Assembly (NCBI GenBank): GCA_015863195.1
Contig: JACBXO010000001.1
Span: 62,001-126,000, forward strand
From: Aerococcaceae bacterium DSM 111022
GTDB lineage: Bacteria; Bacillota; Bacilli; Lactobacillales; Aerococcaceae
Direction: 5' to 3'
Length of the DNA: 64,000 nucleotides
Positions 35,507 to 45,187 of this stretch are shown here, piece after piece. Made by a program: the position numbers and the translations under genes. Within the stretch, counting starts at the first letter, position 1. Each line of letters opens with the position of its first letter. The notes below the pieces were generated by a model, which searched no databases, was not told the DNA's origin, and saw nothing but the letters and a program-made list of their open reading frames with translations.

Positions 35507-35576
35507 GAGTGATTTAAAGTTAATAATTGCAGAATTTAAGCGATTAGGGACTTAAATAGATAATTCCATTAAGACG

Positions 35577-35631
35577 CATAAGAAAGAGCTCCTACGGCCC
35601 AATTGTCCAAGTAGGAGCTCTTTTGTCTTAT
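35577..35631 (+). terminator. Terminator after the dehydratase gene
   Basis: AAGAGCTCCTAC pairs with GTAGGAGCTCTT, extended outward by ATAAGA/TCTTAT, loop GGCCCAATTGTCCAA. Confidence 0.88.
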
Positions 35632-35652
35632 TTATAGAATTTCATTGTATAT

Positions 35653-35682
35653 AAAAAGCCATCCAGTTGCGAATGGCTTTCT
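35653..35682 (-). terminator. Terminator of the amidase gene
   Basis: AAAGCCAT pairs with ATGGCTTT; on the minus strand a T run follows. Confidence 0.75.
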
Positions 35683-35683
35683 T

Positions 35684-37042
35684 TTATTGTTCAATATGTT
35701 CTCTTATCCCGTTAGCGATTGCTTCAGCAACTGCTCTTTGATATTCTTCTGAACGAATGTAACTTAAATCATTTTGATTCGACATATAACCTAATTCTAA
35801 CAATAATGCAGGGCGATTATTTTCACGAGTAACTTGGAAATTCCCATACATTACACCGAGACTTTCTAATGGTAAGCCTTCTAAATGATTATTGACCGTT
35901 TGAGCTAAATCATAATCATCTTGGTGATAGTAGTATGTGGTTGTTCCTGAATAAGTTGGATCATAACCAGCATCATAATGTAAACTAATAAATGCATCAG
36001 CTTCATTATCATTACTTATTTGAGCACGCTCAGCTAGAGAAACATCGGTATCTGATGATCTCACTTGTATAACTGTTGCTCCCATGGCTTCAAGATATTC
36101 TTGTAAGAAAATCGATGTAGATAGAGTGACATTTTTTTCATAAGTATTCTCATCTTGGCTAACTGCACCAGGGTCTGAGCCCCCATGTCCAGCATCAATA
36201 ACTATGACCGCATCGGACATTGATGTCACACCGGTATCTGAGACGTGATTTAATGAATCCGTTGCAAACGAAACAACACGAGATTCTATATAACCTCGAT
36301 TTCCATTACGATTAGCTACAAGATAAAATTCCCCATGATCATTTTCAGTAGAACTTATAAATTGAAACTCTTCATACATATCCGGAGTATAAAGAATCGT
36401 ACTGTTTAAATCTGGTTCTTCGAGGAAAGCTTGATTAGATTGACGCATAATCACAGTATTCTCATTCACTGTAGTTTCTTCTTCAGGTTCAGACTGTTCT
36501 GATTCACGAGAAACTTGTTGTTTTTCTAATTCTTCTTCAGGAACTTCATCCCTAGATAATATTTTAATTTGGGAACTTCGAACAAATCCAACTCGACCAG
36601 AAAATTCGATTTGAGCCCAACCATCGGATTCATAGTTGATAGGAAAATAACTAGCTTCTGGAATAGTTTCCAATGCAATACTTGAAACACTATTTTCTGC
36701 AAATAATACTGCATTTGTAATTGCTTGACCAGCTATGGACTGATCATCAGTAATATTGAGATTGTTGAGTTGCCATTCAGGTATCCATCCTGTTTCTTGT
36801 TGAATAGTTTCAATATACAACCAACCATTTTGTGATTCTAGAGTAGAGAACTCTTCTCCAGGTTCAATCTGACCTATTGAAGCTTGGTTTGTTCCAGGTT
36901 GTTCTCTTAAAGTAATTGCAACATTAGTATCTAATGTATTAGTACTCTGTAAAATAAGTCCAAAAATAGAGAGGGAACTGAGTAATATTAATACGATGGA
37001 TATAAAAATTGGAAAATATTTACGAGTCATCAACTGCGTCAA
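35684..37042 (-). CDS. N-acetylmuramoyl-L-alanine amidase with SH3b domains
   Basis: 452 residues from the first usual start, a TTG at 37042. The N-terminal membrane/signal segment (YFPIFISIVLILLSSLSIFGLIL) anchors or exports it. Three SH3b-like repeats follow: about 40-95 (TGWIPEWQL), 105-160 (VGFVRSSQI) and 190-255 (RGYIESRVV). An amidase_3 domain then has the zinc ligands in VIDAGHGGSDPGA, ISLHYDAGYD and the catalytic Glu in LLELGYMSNQ. It cuts the amide between MurNAc and L-Ala. The only strong ribosome binding site (GGAGGG, 37069-37074) is 26 bases from the TTG; an in-frame ATC (37061-37063) or ATT (37064-37066) sits right behind it. Confidence 0.9.
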   Translation of the reverse strand: MTQLMTRKYFPIFISIVLILLSSLSIFGLILQSTNTLDTNVAITLREQPGTNQASIGQIEPGEEFSTLESQNGWLYIETIQQETGWIPEWQLNNLNITDDQSIAGQAITNAVLFAENSVSSIALETIPEASYFPINYESDGWAQIEFSGRVGFVRSSQIKILSRDEVPEEELEKQQVSRESEQSEPEEETTVNENTVIMRQSNQAFLEEPDLNSTILYTPDMYEEFQFISSTENDHGEFYLVANRNGNRGYIESRVVSFATDSLNHVSDTGVTSMSDAVIVIDAGHGGSDPGAVSQDENTYEKNVTLSTSIFLQEYLEAMGATVIQVRSSDTDVSLAERAQISNDNEADAFISLHYDAGYDPTYSGTTTYYYHQDDYDLAQTVNNHLEGLPLESLGVMYGNFQVTRENNRPALLLELGYMSNQNDLSYIRSEEYQRAVAEAIANGIREHIEQ

Positions 37043-37097
37043 GATGACTTTTATTTTTTCGATAATATCCCTCCTTCATGATTTCTTCATAACCACT

Positions 37098-37126
37098 ATT
37101 ATATTAATGCTATGAGGCCTTTTCAA
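37098..37126 (-). promoter_or_regulatory. Promoter of the amidase gene
   Basis: On the minus strand: -35 TTGAAA (37126-37121), 17-base spacer, perfect -10 TATAAT (37103-37098), about 25 bases before the ribosome binding site. Confidence 0.75.
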
Positions 37127-37194
37127 ATCATTATTATATTTGTTACATGATTGAAATATAAAGCGTTTTCTGAGTGTATTATACACTATTTTTA

Positions 37195-37223
37195 TTGACA
37201 ATATTATAGTTACAAGTTATCCT
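37195..37223 (+). promoter_or_regulatory. Promoter of the hisS T-box leader
   Basis: Perfect -35 TTGACA (37195-37200), 17-base spacer, weak -10 TATCCT (37218-37223). Confidence 0.55.
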
Positions 37224-37227
37224 TTAG

Positions 37228-37450
37228 ATATAACTAAATTCGATGAAGTAGACAACACTACTGATAAAATTAGCGAGTTGCGATTGGTGAAAGGCAACAT
37301 AATCAGAAGTTAACACTATGGAGAAGAATAATGCAAAGTTATTCCGTTCACCACGTTACGGTTAAGAGATAAAATAGACTAGATTATTTTATAAATATAG
37401 GTGGTACCACGTTTAGACGTCCTGTAACAATTTGTTACAGGACGTTTTTT
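37228..37450 (+). promoter_or_regulatory. T-box riboswitch leader of hisS-aspS
   Basis: The 14-base T-box core appears as AGGTGGTACCACG (37399-37411), which binds the acceptor end of uncharged tRNA. The stem-I hallmark GGTGAAAGGCAAC is at 37286-37298. A likely specifier codon CAC (His) is at 37314-37316. The terminator is GACGTCCTGTAACA/TTACAGGACGT followed by six T. When tRNA-His is uncharged, the antiterminator forms and hisS and aspS are transcribed. The rest of the gap from 37127 to the promoter shows nothing else. Confidence 0.9.
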
Positions 37451-37479
37451 ATAGTTAAAATTAACTAAGGAGAATCAAC

Positions 37480-38796
37480 ATGCAAAAATTAAAAGGAACT
37501 GAAGATATCCTTCCACAGGATAGTCATTTATGGCAGTACGTTGAAGATGTTGCTCGTGAAGTCTTTGAACTATATCATTTTAATGAAATTAGAACACCAA
37601 TGATGGAATCATTTGATTTGTTCTCAAGATCAGTTGGTGATACAACTGACATTGTTTCAAAAGAAATGTATGATTTTGAAGATAAAGGCGGCCGTCATAT
37701 TGCGTTACGTCCAGAAGGAACAGCGTCAGTAGTACGTGCTTATGTCGAACATAAATTATTTGGACCAGAACATCCACAACCTTTAAAAGTTTACTATATG
37801 GGTCCAATGTTTCGTTATGAACGTCCTCAAGCTGGACGCCAACGTCAATTCCATCAAATTGGAATGGAAGTATTTGGAAGTACAAATCCAGCAACAGATG
37901 CTGAAGGTATTGCACTGGCATGGCAATTTTTAACTACTTTAGGGGTTTCTAATTTAACGATTCATTTAAATTCATTGGGAACAACTGAAGAACGAAAAAA
38001 TTACCGTCAAGCTTTAATTGAATATTTCGAACCATTTATGGATGAATTAAGTGAAGATTCACAACGTCGCTTACATGAAAATCCATTACGCGTTTTAGAT
38101 AGTAAAGATAAGAAAGATATCGCATTGGTTAAAGATGCACCAATCATCTTGGATTATTTAGGTGAAGAGAGTGCGGCCCATTTCCAATCAGTACAAGATA
38201 TGCTCGCAATGATGGAAATTCCTTATAAAGTGGATCCATCAATTGTACGTGGTTTGGATTATTACCAACATACAATTTTTGAAATTATCGTTAATGACGA
38301 TACAATCGGCGCGCAATCGACAGTAGTCGGTGGAGGTCGTTATGATGGTTTAGTAGAACAAATTGGCGGACCTCAAACACCTGGATTTGGTTTTGGATTA
38401 GGAATTGAACGTTTATTAATTTTATTACAAGAACAAAAAGTTGAATTACCTGAAACAGAAGGTGTTGACGTATTTGTTACTGTAATGGGAGAAGAAGCGA
38501 ATATTTTAGCCCAAGAAATTGTTCAAATTGCGCGTGAACAAGAATTAATTGCAGACCGTGATTTTTTAGGCCGTAGTTTAAAATCGCAATATAAGTCTGC
38601 TGATAAATACAAGGCTGATTTAGTGATAACATTAGGAACGAATGAAGTTGAAACAAGAATGATAACATTGAAGAGTCAAACTAATAAGAAACAACAAGAA
38701 GTTTCAGTAGACGAATTATATGATGATTTTTATGGTATTTATCGCAGCTTAACTTCTGATACAAGTGTTATCGATAATTTTTTTAAAGGAGAGTAA
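37480..38796 (+). CDS. hisS: Histidyl-tRNA synthetase
   Basis: 438 residues, class II synthetase. Seen: KLKGTEDILPQDSHLW at the start, motif 1 around FNEIRTPMME, motif 2 MFRYERPQAGRQRQFHQIG, the histidine motifs ALRPEGTASV and VRGLDYYQHTIFE, and motif 3 GFGFGLGIERLLI, then the anticodon-binding domain. It follows its T-box with ribosome binding site AAGGAG. aspS begins two bases after its stop. Confidence 0.97.
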   Translation: MQKLKGTEDILPQDSHLWQYVEDVAREVFELYHFNEIRTPMMESFDLFSRSVGDTTDIVSKEMYDFEDKGGRHIALRPEGTASVVRAYVEHKLFGPEHPQPLKVYYMGPMFRYERPQAGRQRQFHQIGMEVFGSTNPATDAEGIALAWQFLTTLGVSNLTIHLNSLGTTEERKNYRQALIEYFEPFMDELSEDSQRRLHENPLRVLDSKDKKDIALVKDAPIILDYLGEESAAHFQSVQDMLAMMEIPYKVDPSIVRGLDYYQHTIFEIIVNDDTIGAQSTVVGGGRYDGLVEQIGGPQTPGFGFGLGIERLLILLQEQKVELPETEGVDVFVTVMGEEANILAQEIVQIAREQELIADRDFLGRSLKSQYKSADKYKADLVITLGTNEVETRMITLKSQTNKKQQEVSVDELYDDFYGIYRSLTSDTSVIDNFFKGE

Positions 38797-38798
38797 AA

Positions 38799-40583
38799 AT
38801 GAGTAAAAGAACAACATATGCAGGTTTAGTGGATGAAACATTAGTGGGAAAAGAAATCACACTTAAAGGATGGGTACAAAAACGCCGTGACTTAGGTGGG
38901 GTAATCTTTATCGATTTACGTGACCGTGAAGGTTTCTGTCAAGTTGTATTTAATCGCCAAAATATTGAAGCACAAATGGATGAAGCAGATAGCTTGAGAA
39001 GTGAATATGTAGTTGAAGTAACAGGAATACTTCAAAAGCGTGACCCTGAGTCAGTAAATCCCAAAATTGCAACAGGTGAAGTTGAGCTGATGGCAACTAA
39101 ATTAACGACATTAGCAAAAGCAAAAACGCCACCAATTTATGTTGATAGTGATCAAAAAACTGATGAAGAGCTACGTTTGCGTTACCGTTATATCGACTTA
39201 CGTCGTCCAGAGATGATTAATAACTTACGTTTACGTCATCAAGTAACTTCAGCGATTCGTAACTATTTAAACAAGTTAGACTTTATTGATATTGAAACAC
39301 CAGTCTTAAATAAATCTACACCAGAAGGGGCACGTGACTTTTTAGTACCAACTCGTCGTGAACCAAATAGTTTCTATGCATTACCACAATCACCTCAAAT
39401 TTATAAACAATTATTAATGGGTGCTGGTTATGACCGTTATTATCAAATTGTTAAATGTTTCCGTGACGAAGATTTACGTGGAGACCGTCAACCAGAATTT
39501 ACTCAAGTTGATTTAGAAACATCATTCTTATCACAAGCTGAAATACAAGAATTAGTGGAAGAAATGTTGAAAGAAGTTGTTTATCAAGTTCGTGGTGAAA
39601 AAACTGAATCAGCGTTCCCTTCAATTACTTATGCTGAAGCAATGTCTAAATATGGTTCTGATAAACCAGATATCCGTTTTGGTTTAGAGTTCAAAGATAT
39701 TACAGAATTTGCTAAAACTACAGAATTTGGTGTATTCCGAGGTGCTGCGGACAATGGTGGTCAAGTTAAAGCAATTAACTTAAAAGGTCTGATGGATGAA
39801 TACACACGTAAGACAGCAGACGCATTATTAGATGTTGTTAAACCATTTGGTGCTAAAGGTTTAGCTTGGACAAAAATCACTGAAGATGGATTCAATGGTC
39901 CTGTAGCTAAATTCTTATCTGATGACTATGAAGAGTTAGTTGGATTATTAGATGGTGAAATTGGGGATATTATCTTCTTCATGGCTGATAACGAAAAAGT
40001 AGTTGCAGATGCATTAGGTGCTTTACGTACTCATTTAGGTGATAAACATAAATTATATGATGAAGATGAGTTAGCATTTGTTTGGGTAACAGACTTCCCA
40101 TTATTAGAATTTGACGAAGATGAAAAACGCTATGTTGCAATGCACCATCCATTTACAGCAACTCAAGATTATAACTTAGAAACTTTACGTGATAAACCTG
40201 AAGAAGCATTAGCTCAAGCGTACGATATTGTTTTAAATGGTTATGAAATTGGTGGTGGATCAATTCGTATTCATACACGCGAAATGCAAGATGAAATGTT
40301 CAAATTATTAGGCTTTACTGAAGAACAAGCTTATTCTCAATTCGGCTTCTTATTAGACGCTCTAGAATATGGTTTCCCTCCACATGGTGGGTTAGCACTC
40401 GGTTTAGACCGTCTAGTAATGATCTTAGCAAACCAACCAAACATTCGTGAAGTTATTGCCTTTCCTAAAACAGGTTCTGGTATGGACCTTATGTCAAATG
40501 CACCAAGTGCAGTTGATAGAAAACAATTACGCGAATTAAACTTATCAGTAAAAGCACCAAGAAAATCTAAAGAAAATAAATAA
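38799..40583 (+). CDS. aspS: Aspartyl-tRNA synthetase
   Basis: 594 residues, bacterial type. N-terminal OB-fold anticodon domain (VTLKGWVQKRRDLGGVIF type), class II catalytic core with FLVPTRREPNSFYALPQSPQ, FRDEDLRGDRQPEFTQVD, the bacterial GAD insertion domain (about 300-410) and motif 3 GLALGLDRLVMILA. Whether it is discriminating or also charges tRNA-Asn cannot be told here. Co-transcribed with hisS under the T-box; terminator behind. Confidence 0.97.
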   Translation: MSKRTTYAGLVDETLVGKEITLKGWVQKRRDLGGVIFIDLRDREGFCQVVFNRQNIEAQMDEADSLRSEYVVEVTGILQKRDPESVNPKIATGEVELMATKLTTLAKAKTPPIYVDSDQKTDEELRLRYRYIDLRRPEMINNLRLRHQVTSAIRNYLNKLDFIDIETPVLNKSTPEGARDFLVPTRREPNSFYALPQSPQIYKQLLMGAGYDRYYQIVKCFRDEDLRGDRQPEFTQVDLETSFLSQAEIQELVEEMLKEVVYQVRGEKTESAFPSITYAEAMSKYGSDKPDIRFGLEFKDITEFAKTTEFGVFRGAADNGGQVKAINLKGLMDEYTRKTADALLDVVKPFGAKGLAWTKITEDGFNGPVAKFLSDDYEELVGLLDGEIGDIIFFMADNEKVVADALGALRTHLGDKHKLYDEDELAFVWVTDFPLLEFDEDEKRYVAMHHPFTATQDYNLETLRDKPEEALAQAYDIVLNGYEIGGGSIRIHTREMQDEMFKLLGFTEEQAYSQFGFLLDALEYGFPPHGGLALGLDRLVMILANQPNIREVIAFPKTGSGMDLMSNAPSAVDRKQLRELNLSVKAPRKSKENK

Positions 40584-40611
40584 TTTAGATAACTGTTGAG
40601 TTAATAATATT

Positions 40612-40661
40612 AAACAAACTACTCAAAATTAGTCGCAAGCTATTTTTAGTAGTTTGTTTTT
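40612..40661 (+). terminator. Terminator after aspS
   Basis: A long hairpin: AACAAACTACT with AGTAGTTTGTT, plus inner AAAATTAG with CTATTTTT, then five T. Confidence 0.88.
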
Positions 40662-40695
40662 GTATAAAAGTAATTTATAAAATGAAGGGAGCAAA

Positions 40696-41595
40696 ATGAT
40701 GTTAATTGGATCACATGTATCTTTAAGTGGTAAAGATATGCTACTAGGCTCTGCAAAAGAAGCGGCTAGTTACGGAAGTAATGTCTTTATGGTTTATACT
40801 GGGGCCCCTCAAAATACACGTCGCAAAGAAATTGATGCTTTTAGAATTGAAGAAGCAGTTGAATATATGAAGAATAATGGGTTAGAATTTTTTACTGTTC
40901 ATGCGCCATATATTATCAATTTGGCGAATACGACTAAAGAAGGCTATCATGACTTTGCGATTGAATTCCTTAGAGATGAAGTTAACCGAGTTGAAGCGTT
41001 AGGCGCAAATCAAATTACATTCCATCCAGGTGCTCATGTTGGGGCTGGTGTGGATGTAGGAATTAATCAGATCATTCATGGGTTAAATGAAGTGCTAAGA
41101 CCAGATCAAACACCGCAAATATCTCTAGAAACAATGGCGGGGAAAGGAACAGAAATAGGTCGTACTTTTGAAGAGATTGCCAGAATCATAGATGGTGTTA
41201 CGTATAATGAAAAATTAAGTGTAACTTTTGATACTTGTCACGTTTATGATGCGGGTTATGATATTGTTAATGATTTAGATAAGGTGTTTACTGAATTTGA
41301 TAAAATTATTGGATTAGACAGATTATCAGTATTTCATATCAATGATTCGAAAAATCAGATTGGCTCACATAAAGACCGTCACGCTAATATCGGTGAAGGG
41401 ACTATTGGATTTGATAAATTAAACGAAATTGTTCATTTGCCTGAGTTTGCCCATATTCCTAAAATGTTAGAAACGCCTTGGGTGCCGATAGAGGAGGGAA
41501 ACAAGAAAAAACTTGCTCCATATAAACATGAAATTAGCATGTTTAAAACACAAAATTACAATCCAAATTTAATGACAGATATTCTAAAAGGATAA
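40696..41595 (+). CDS. nfo: Endonuclease IV
   Basis: 299 residues; starts ATG ATG, with the second (40699) equally possible after GAAGGGAG. An AP endonuclease of base excision repair with a three-zinc site. Metal and catalytic residues seen: [80 protein letters not shown], and MLETPWV. Single-gene unit. Confidence 0.96.
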   Translation: MMLIGSHVSLSGKDMLLGSAKEAASYGSNVFMVYTGAPQNTRRKEIDAFRIEEAVEYMKNNGLEFFTVHAPYIINLANTTKEGYHDFAIEFLRDEVNRVEALGANQITFHPGAHVGAGVDVGINQIIHGLNEVLRPDQTPQISLETMAGKGTEIGRTFEEIARIIDGVTYNEKLSVTFDTCHVYDAGYDIVNDLDKVFTEFDKIIGLDRLSVFHINDSKNQIGSHKDRHANIGEGTIGFDKLNEIVHLPEFAHIPKMLETPWVPIEEGNKKKLAPYKHEISMFKTQNYNPNLMTDILKG

Positions 41596-41611
41596 ATTAA
41601 ATACATTCAAA

Positions 41612-41650
41612 AAGGCAGTTCCTGAACTAGGAGCTGCCTGTATTTGTTTT
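41612..41650 (+). terminator. Terminator after nfo
   Basis: AGGCAG-t-TCCT pairs with AGGA-g-CTGCCT around GAACT; a mixed T tail follows. Also faces the convergent gene. Confidence 0.65.
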
Positions 41651-41661
41651 AGTGTATTATA

Positions 41662-43020
41662 TTAATTTTTTAATCCCTGAATTGGGGCTGGAATACGACC
41701 ACCACGGTGAATAAAGACATCCGGTTTTGAAGTGTTGACAGGCATAATCGGCGCCGAACCAAACAAACCACCAAATTCAAGAGATTCACCAGCTTGTCGT
41801 CCAATTGCTGGTATTAGACGAATGGCTGTTGTTTTTGAGTTGATCATTCCTATAGCAGCTTCATCAGCTAAAATTGCTGAAATTATTTCGGGGCTCGTTT
41901 CACCTGGTACAGCAATCATATCTAATCCAACAGAACAGACAGCTGTCATAGCAGTTAACATATCTAGCGATAAATTACCATTTTCTGCTGCTGCGATCAT
42001 ACCTTCATCTTCTGATACTGGAATGAAGGCTCCTGATAAACCACCAACATTATTGGCAGCCATTGCGCCGCCTTTTTTAACTGCGTCATTAAGTAATGCA
42101 AGAGTAGCGACACTTCCGTGAGCTCCAACTTGTTCTAGCCCCATCTCTTCTAATATACGTGCTACAGAGTCGCCTGTAGCAGGAGTTGGTGCTAATGATA
42201 AATCCACAATACCAAAAGGAATATCCAATAATTTTGAAGCTTCTGATCCAACTAATTGTCCCATACGAGTGACTTTAAAAGCTGTACGTTTAATTACTTC
42301 TGCAACATCTTGTAAAGGTGCAGTTTTGTCTAATTTAGATAAAGCGGAGCGAACAACACCAGGGCCAGAGACACCAACATTAATTACTAAGTCTGCTTCC
42401 CCAGTTCCGTGAAAAGCGCCAGCCATAAATGGATTGTCTTCAACAGCATTATTGAAAATAACTAATTTGGAAGCTGCAACACTCTCGCGCTCTTTAGTCA
42501 TTTCGGCTGCTTTCACTGTAATTTCGCCCATTAATTTTACCGCGTCCATATTAATACCTGCTCGAGTAGATCCGATATTGACACTCGAACAAACACGGTC
42601 AGTAACGGTTAAAGCTTCAGGGATACTATTAATTAAAGCTAAGTCTCCGGCAGCGAAACCTTTTTGAACTAGGGCAGAGAAACCACCAATAAAATCTACG
42701 CCAACTTCTTTAGCTGCTGCATCGAGTGTTTTCGCATATTCAACCGGATTTCCACCGGAAACAGCTACTAAATGAGCGATGGGTGTCACTGAAATACGTT
42801 TATTAATAATTGGAATATCATATTTATTTTCAATTTGTTGGGCTACATCTACTAAATTAGCCGCTTTTGTCGTAATTTTTTCATATATTTTTTCACATGA
42901 TTTAGTAATATCACTATCAGCACAATCCAATAAAGAAATTCCCATTGTAATTGTTCTAATATCTAAGTTTTCTTGATCAATCATTGTGATTGTTTCAAGA
43001 ATTTCATCCATTATAAACAT
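41662..43020 (-). CDS. PFL (DUF711/UPF0210) family protein
   Basis: 452 residues from an ATG with GGAGGG ahead. Matches the DUF711 family, a relative of the pyruvate formate-lyase/ribonucleotide reductase fold, whose activity is unknown: [17 protein letters not shown] at the start, [45 protein letters not shown] and [13 protein letters not shown]. Many copies of Gly and Ala loops. It is nine bases behind the ACT-domain gene, the usual pair in streptococci and lactobacilli. Cytoplasmic. Confidence 0.9.
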   Translation of the reverse strand: MFIMDEILETITMIDQENLDIRTITMGISLLDCADSDITKSCEKIYEKITTKAANLVDVAQQIENKYDIPIINKRISVTPIAHLVAVSGGNPVEYAKTLDAAAKEVGVDFIGGFSALVQKGFAAGDLALINSIPEALTVTDRVCSSVNIGSTRAGINMDAVKLMGEITVKAAEMTKERESVAASKLVIFNNAVEDNPFMAGAFHGTGEADLVINVGVSGPGVVRSALSKLDKTAPLQDVAEVIKRTAFKVTRMGQLVGSEASKLLDIPFGIVDLSLAPTPATGDSVARILEEMGLEQVGAHGSVATLALLNDAVKKGGAMAANNVGGLSGAFIPVSEDEGMIAAAENGNLSLDMLTAMTAVCSVGLDMIAVPGETSPEIISAILADEAAIGMINSKTTAIRLIPAIGRQAGESLEFGGLFGSAPIMPVNTSKPDVFIHRGGRIPAPIQGLKN

Positions 43021-43029
43021 AATACCCTC

Positions 43030-43293
43030 CTAGATACGGTGCATTGATTCGAAAATATTTTCGTGCATCACATTAATTTTCATATTAGGGAATAGTCCCA
43101 CTACTTTATTCTTGAAATTTTCAAAATCATCGGACACTTCAGTAATATCAACAACCATAGTCATCGTGAAATAACCATCCAATACTTTTTGTGCCACATC
43201 GACGATATTTACGTTATTTTCGAAACAAGCATTGGCTACTTTAGCAATGATTCCTTTTTCATCTTTTCCAACAACCGTTATAACCGCTTTCAT
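43030..43293 (-). CDS. ACT-domain protein (UPF0237)
   Basis: 87 residues forming one ACT domain: MKAVITVVGKDEKGIIAKVA, NNVNIVDVAQKVLDGYFTM. Ribosome binding site TTGGAGGT. ACT domains bind amino acids or similar ligands, so it may sense a ligand for the DUF711 protein encoded next to it. This pairing is widely conserved; a role is not established. Confidence 0.9.
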   Translation of the reverse strand: MKAVITVVGKDEKGIIAKVANACFENNVNIVDVAQKVLDGYFTMTMVVDITEVSDDFENFKNKVVGLFPNMKINVMHENIFESMHRI

Positions 43294-43353
43294 TAAATTG
43301 TACCTCCAAAGAATTTTCTCTTATTCTAACATACCTAAGTGAAGAACTGTACA

Positions 43354-43384
43354 TAAAAATAGTCTGACTGGTTAAGTCAGACTA
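43354..43384 (-). terminator. Terminator after the PPDK regulator gene
   Basis: TAGTCTGACT pairs with AGTCAGACTA; on the minus strand ATTTTTA follows. Confidence 0.8.
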
Positions 43385-43389
43385 AATAA

Positions 43390-44226
43390 TTAGTGCCAAG
43401 TGACAGGAAGGTTCATAATATCTAAGATAATACTGGCTGATTCTTCAATACTGCGGTCGGCTACATTAATAACAGGACAGCCTAATTCACGGTAAATTTC
43501 ATCAGCATATTCTAATTCATTTAAAATACGGTCATGTGAAGAATATCTTGAACTTTCAGACATCCCATATTCACGCATCCGACTGAGACGGTGTTTGTTG
43601 AGTATTTCAGGATCATTTGTTAGACCAATAATTTTAGAACGATCAATCTCAAAAAGCATTTCAGGTAATTCATTTTCTGGAATAAGGGGCAAGTTCATTG
43701 CTTTATATCCCATTACGGCTAAATACATGCAAAGAGGGGTTTTACCCGTTCTTGAAACACCTAAAATAACAATATCTGCCTCAGCTAAAGAATTGGCATT
43801 TTTACCATCATCATATGAAGCAGCGAATTCCATCGCTTTAACACGGTTAAAGTATTGATCATCCAATTCGTGCTGCGCACCAGATATTTCACTCGGTTTG
43901 ACACCTGTACGTCTTGAAATTTCTAAAGCATAGGGTTGAATCAAGTTATAACAAATAAGTCCTGTATCAATACAAAAATCTTCGACTAAGTGGGCTAATT
44001 CAATATCGGCAATCGTCATATAAACGAGTGCGTCTAATCGATTTGCCTTCTCCAAGATGCGTTTTAAGTGGGCAGGATCAGAAACAAAAGTATAGCGGTG
44101 TAATTTTGCCTCAACGGTAGGAAATTGTGCTAAAATAGATTTAACTAATTTTACGGCTGTTTCACCAATTGAATCGGATAGGATAAAATAATGAAGTACA
44201 TTTGAATTTTCCGTTTGGTTTTGCAT
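43390..44226 (-). CDS. Pyruvate, phosphate dikinase regulatory protein (PPSR/DUF299)
   Basis: 278 residues. A bifunctional Ser/Thr kinase and phosphorylase that turns pyruvate, phosphate dikinase off with ADP and on with phosphate. Family blocks seen: HYFILSDSIGETAVKLVKSI, the P-loop-like GVSRTGKTPLCMYLA, and GLTNDPEILNKHRLSRMREY. Ribosome binding site AGGAGG. The dikinase gene itself is not in the window. Divergent from the Fur-family gene across 57 bases. Confidence 0.9.
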   Translation of the reverse strand: MQNQTENSNVLHYFILSDSIGETAVKLVKSILAQFPTVEAKLHRYTFVSDPAHLKRILEKANRLDALVYMTIADIELAHLVEDFCIDTGLICYNLIQPYALEISRRTGVKPSEISGAQHELDDQYFNRVKAMEFAASYDDGKNANSLAEADIVILGVSRTGKTPLCMYLAVMGYKAMNLPLIPENELPEMLFEIDRSKIIGLTNDPEILNKHRLSRMREYGMSESSRYSSHDRILNELEYADEIYRELGCPVINVADRSIEESASIILDIMNLPVTWH

Positions 44227-44283
44227 AGTGACCTCCTGTAATTTTATTCTATTTTATCATATTTTAGAAAGGAGCAAAATATT

Positions 44284-44727
44284 TTGACATTTCAAGAACA
44301 AAATCATAGTTTTGAAGAAACCAGAGATGAAGCAATTGCCATGCTTAAGGAAGCTGGACTTAAATTAACCAAAAAACGCCAAGAAATCATTGATATTTTT
44401 GCCCAAGATCAGAAATACTATCGAGCTATTGATGTCCATGACATATTAAGTAGTGAAAATCCGACAATGAGTTATAATACGACATACCGAAATTTATATG
44501 ATTTTACTGAGATTGGTATCTTAGAGGTAACGGAATATAATCAAGAACAACTATTTAAGATAAGCTGTTTCCCTGATCACCATCACCACCATTTTATTTG
44601 TACTAATTGTGGAAAAGTCATTCCGATTCACGCATGCCCAATGGCTAAAATTGAATCAGAATTACCGGGTGTTCAAGTGCAAAGTCATCGATTTGAAGTT
44701 TTTGGCTTATGTGAAGAGTGTGCATAG
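44284..44727 (+). CDS. Fur-family metal-dependent regulator
   Basis: 147 residues from a TTG at 44284, nine bases after GAAAGGAG. N-terminal winged helix (AGLKLTKKRQEIIDIFAQ and NPTMSYNTTYRNLYDFTEIG), C-terminal dimerisation domain with the His cluster CFPDHHHHHFICTNCGKV and a structural zinc site CTNC with CEEC. Fur, Zur and PerR cannot be separated safely by eye; the ending SHRFEVFGLCEEC leans to Fur/Zur. No transporter adjoins it. Confidence 0.88.
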   Translation: MTFQEQNHSFEETRDEAIAMLKEAGLKLTKKRQEIIDIFAQDQKYYRAIDVHDILSSENPTMSYNTTYRNLYDFTEIGILEVTEYNQEQLFKISCFPDHHHHHFICTNCGKVIPIHACPMAKIESELPGVQVQSHRFEVFGLCEECA

Positions 44728-44790
44728 ACGCCTTTGATGACTTGATTTTTTCGAAAACTCAATAAAATTTCAAAAAAATTAATAAAAAAC

Positions 44791-44818
44791 TTGAAAAACG
44801 AGCTTCTAATGCTATAAT
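44791..44818 (+). promoter_or_regulatory. Promoter of rpsU
   Basis: -35 TTGAAA (44791-44796), 16-base spacer, TGC-TATAAT (44810-44818), a strong promoter with extended -10. Confidence 0.8.
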
Positions 44819-44883
44819 AGACACTGAACTTTATTAGATTTTAGGTCTAAGGAAGGTTACTAAAGCTTGGGAGGAGGGTATTT

Positions 44884-45057
44884 ATGTCTAAAACAGTTGT
44901 TCGTGATAACGAATCATTAGATGACGCTCTTCGTCGCTTTAAGCGTAACGTTTCTAAAACCGGTACTTTAAGAGATGCTCGCAAGCATGAATTCTACGAA
45001 AAACCAAGTGTTAAACGTAAGAAAAAATCTGAAGCTGCGCGTAAACGCAAGTATTAA
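44884..45057 (+). CDS. rpsU: Ribosomal protein bS21
   Basis: 57 residues, typical length. Reads [19 protein letters not shown], then [20 protein letters not shown], then a Lys/Arg tail ending ARKRKY, the bS21 signature. It is a small-subunit protein near the anti-Shine-Dalgarno region. Very strong ribosome binding site GGGAGGAGGG and promoter, own terminator. In Bacillus rpsU is followed by yqeY and then phoH; here an MscS gene lies between. Confidence 0.97.
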   Translation: MSKTVVRDNESLDDALRRFKRNVSKTGTLRDARKHEFYEKPSVKRKKKSEAARKRKY

Positions 45058-45106
45058 TTTTAGATACATTTGAAGTGACTAAAAATAAACATTGATTTCA
45101 ATGTAA

Positions 45107-45138
45107 GGAACACCGCTTAATAGTGGTGTTCTTTTTTT
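45107..45138 (+). terminator. Terminator after rpsU
   Basis: GAACACC-g-CT pairs with AG-t-GGTGTTC around TTAAT, followed by seven T. Confidence 0.9.
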
Positions 45139-45187
45139 ATTTTTTGAAATATCAATGGTCACATACATTAGGAGACTTTCAATTATA

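Noticed and set aside
41732-42121. 129-codon plus-strand frame opposite the DUF711 gene
   Set aside because: It is the reverse image of a Gly/Ala-rich conserved protein, and no ribosome binding site is present.
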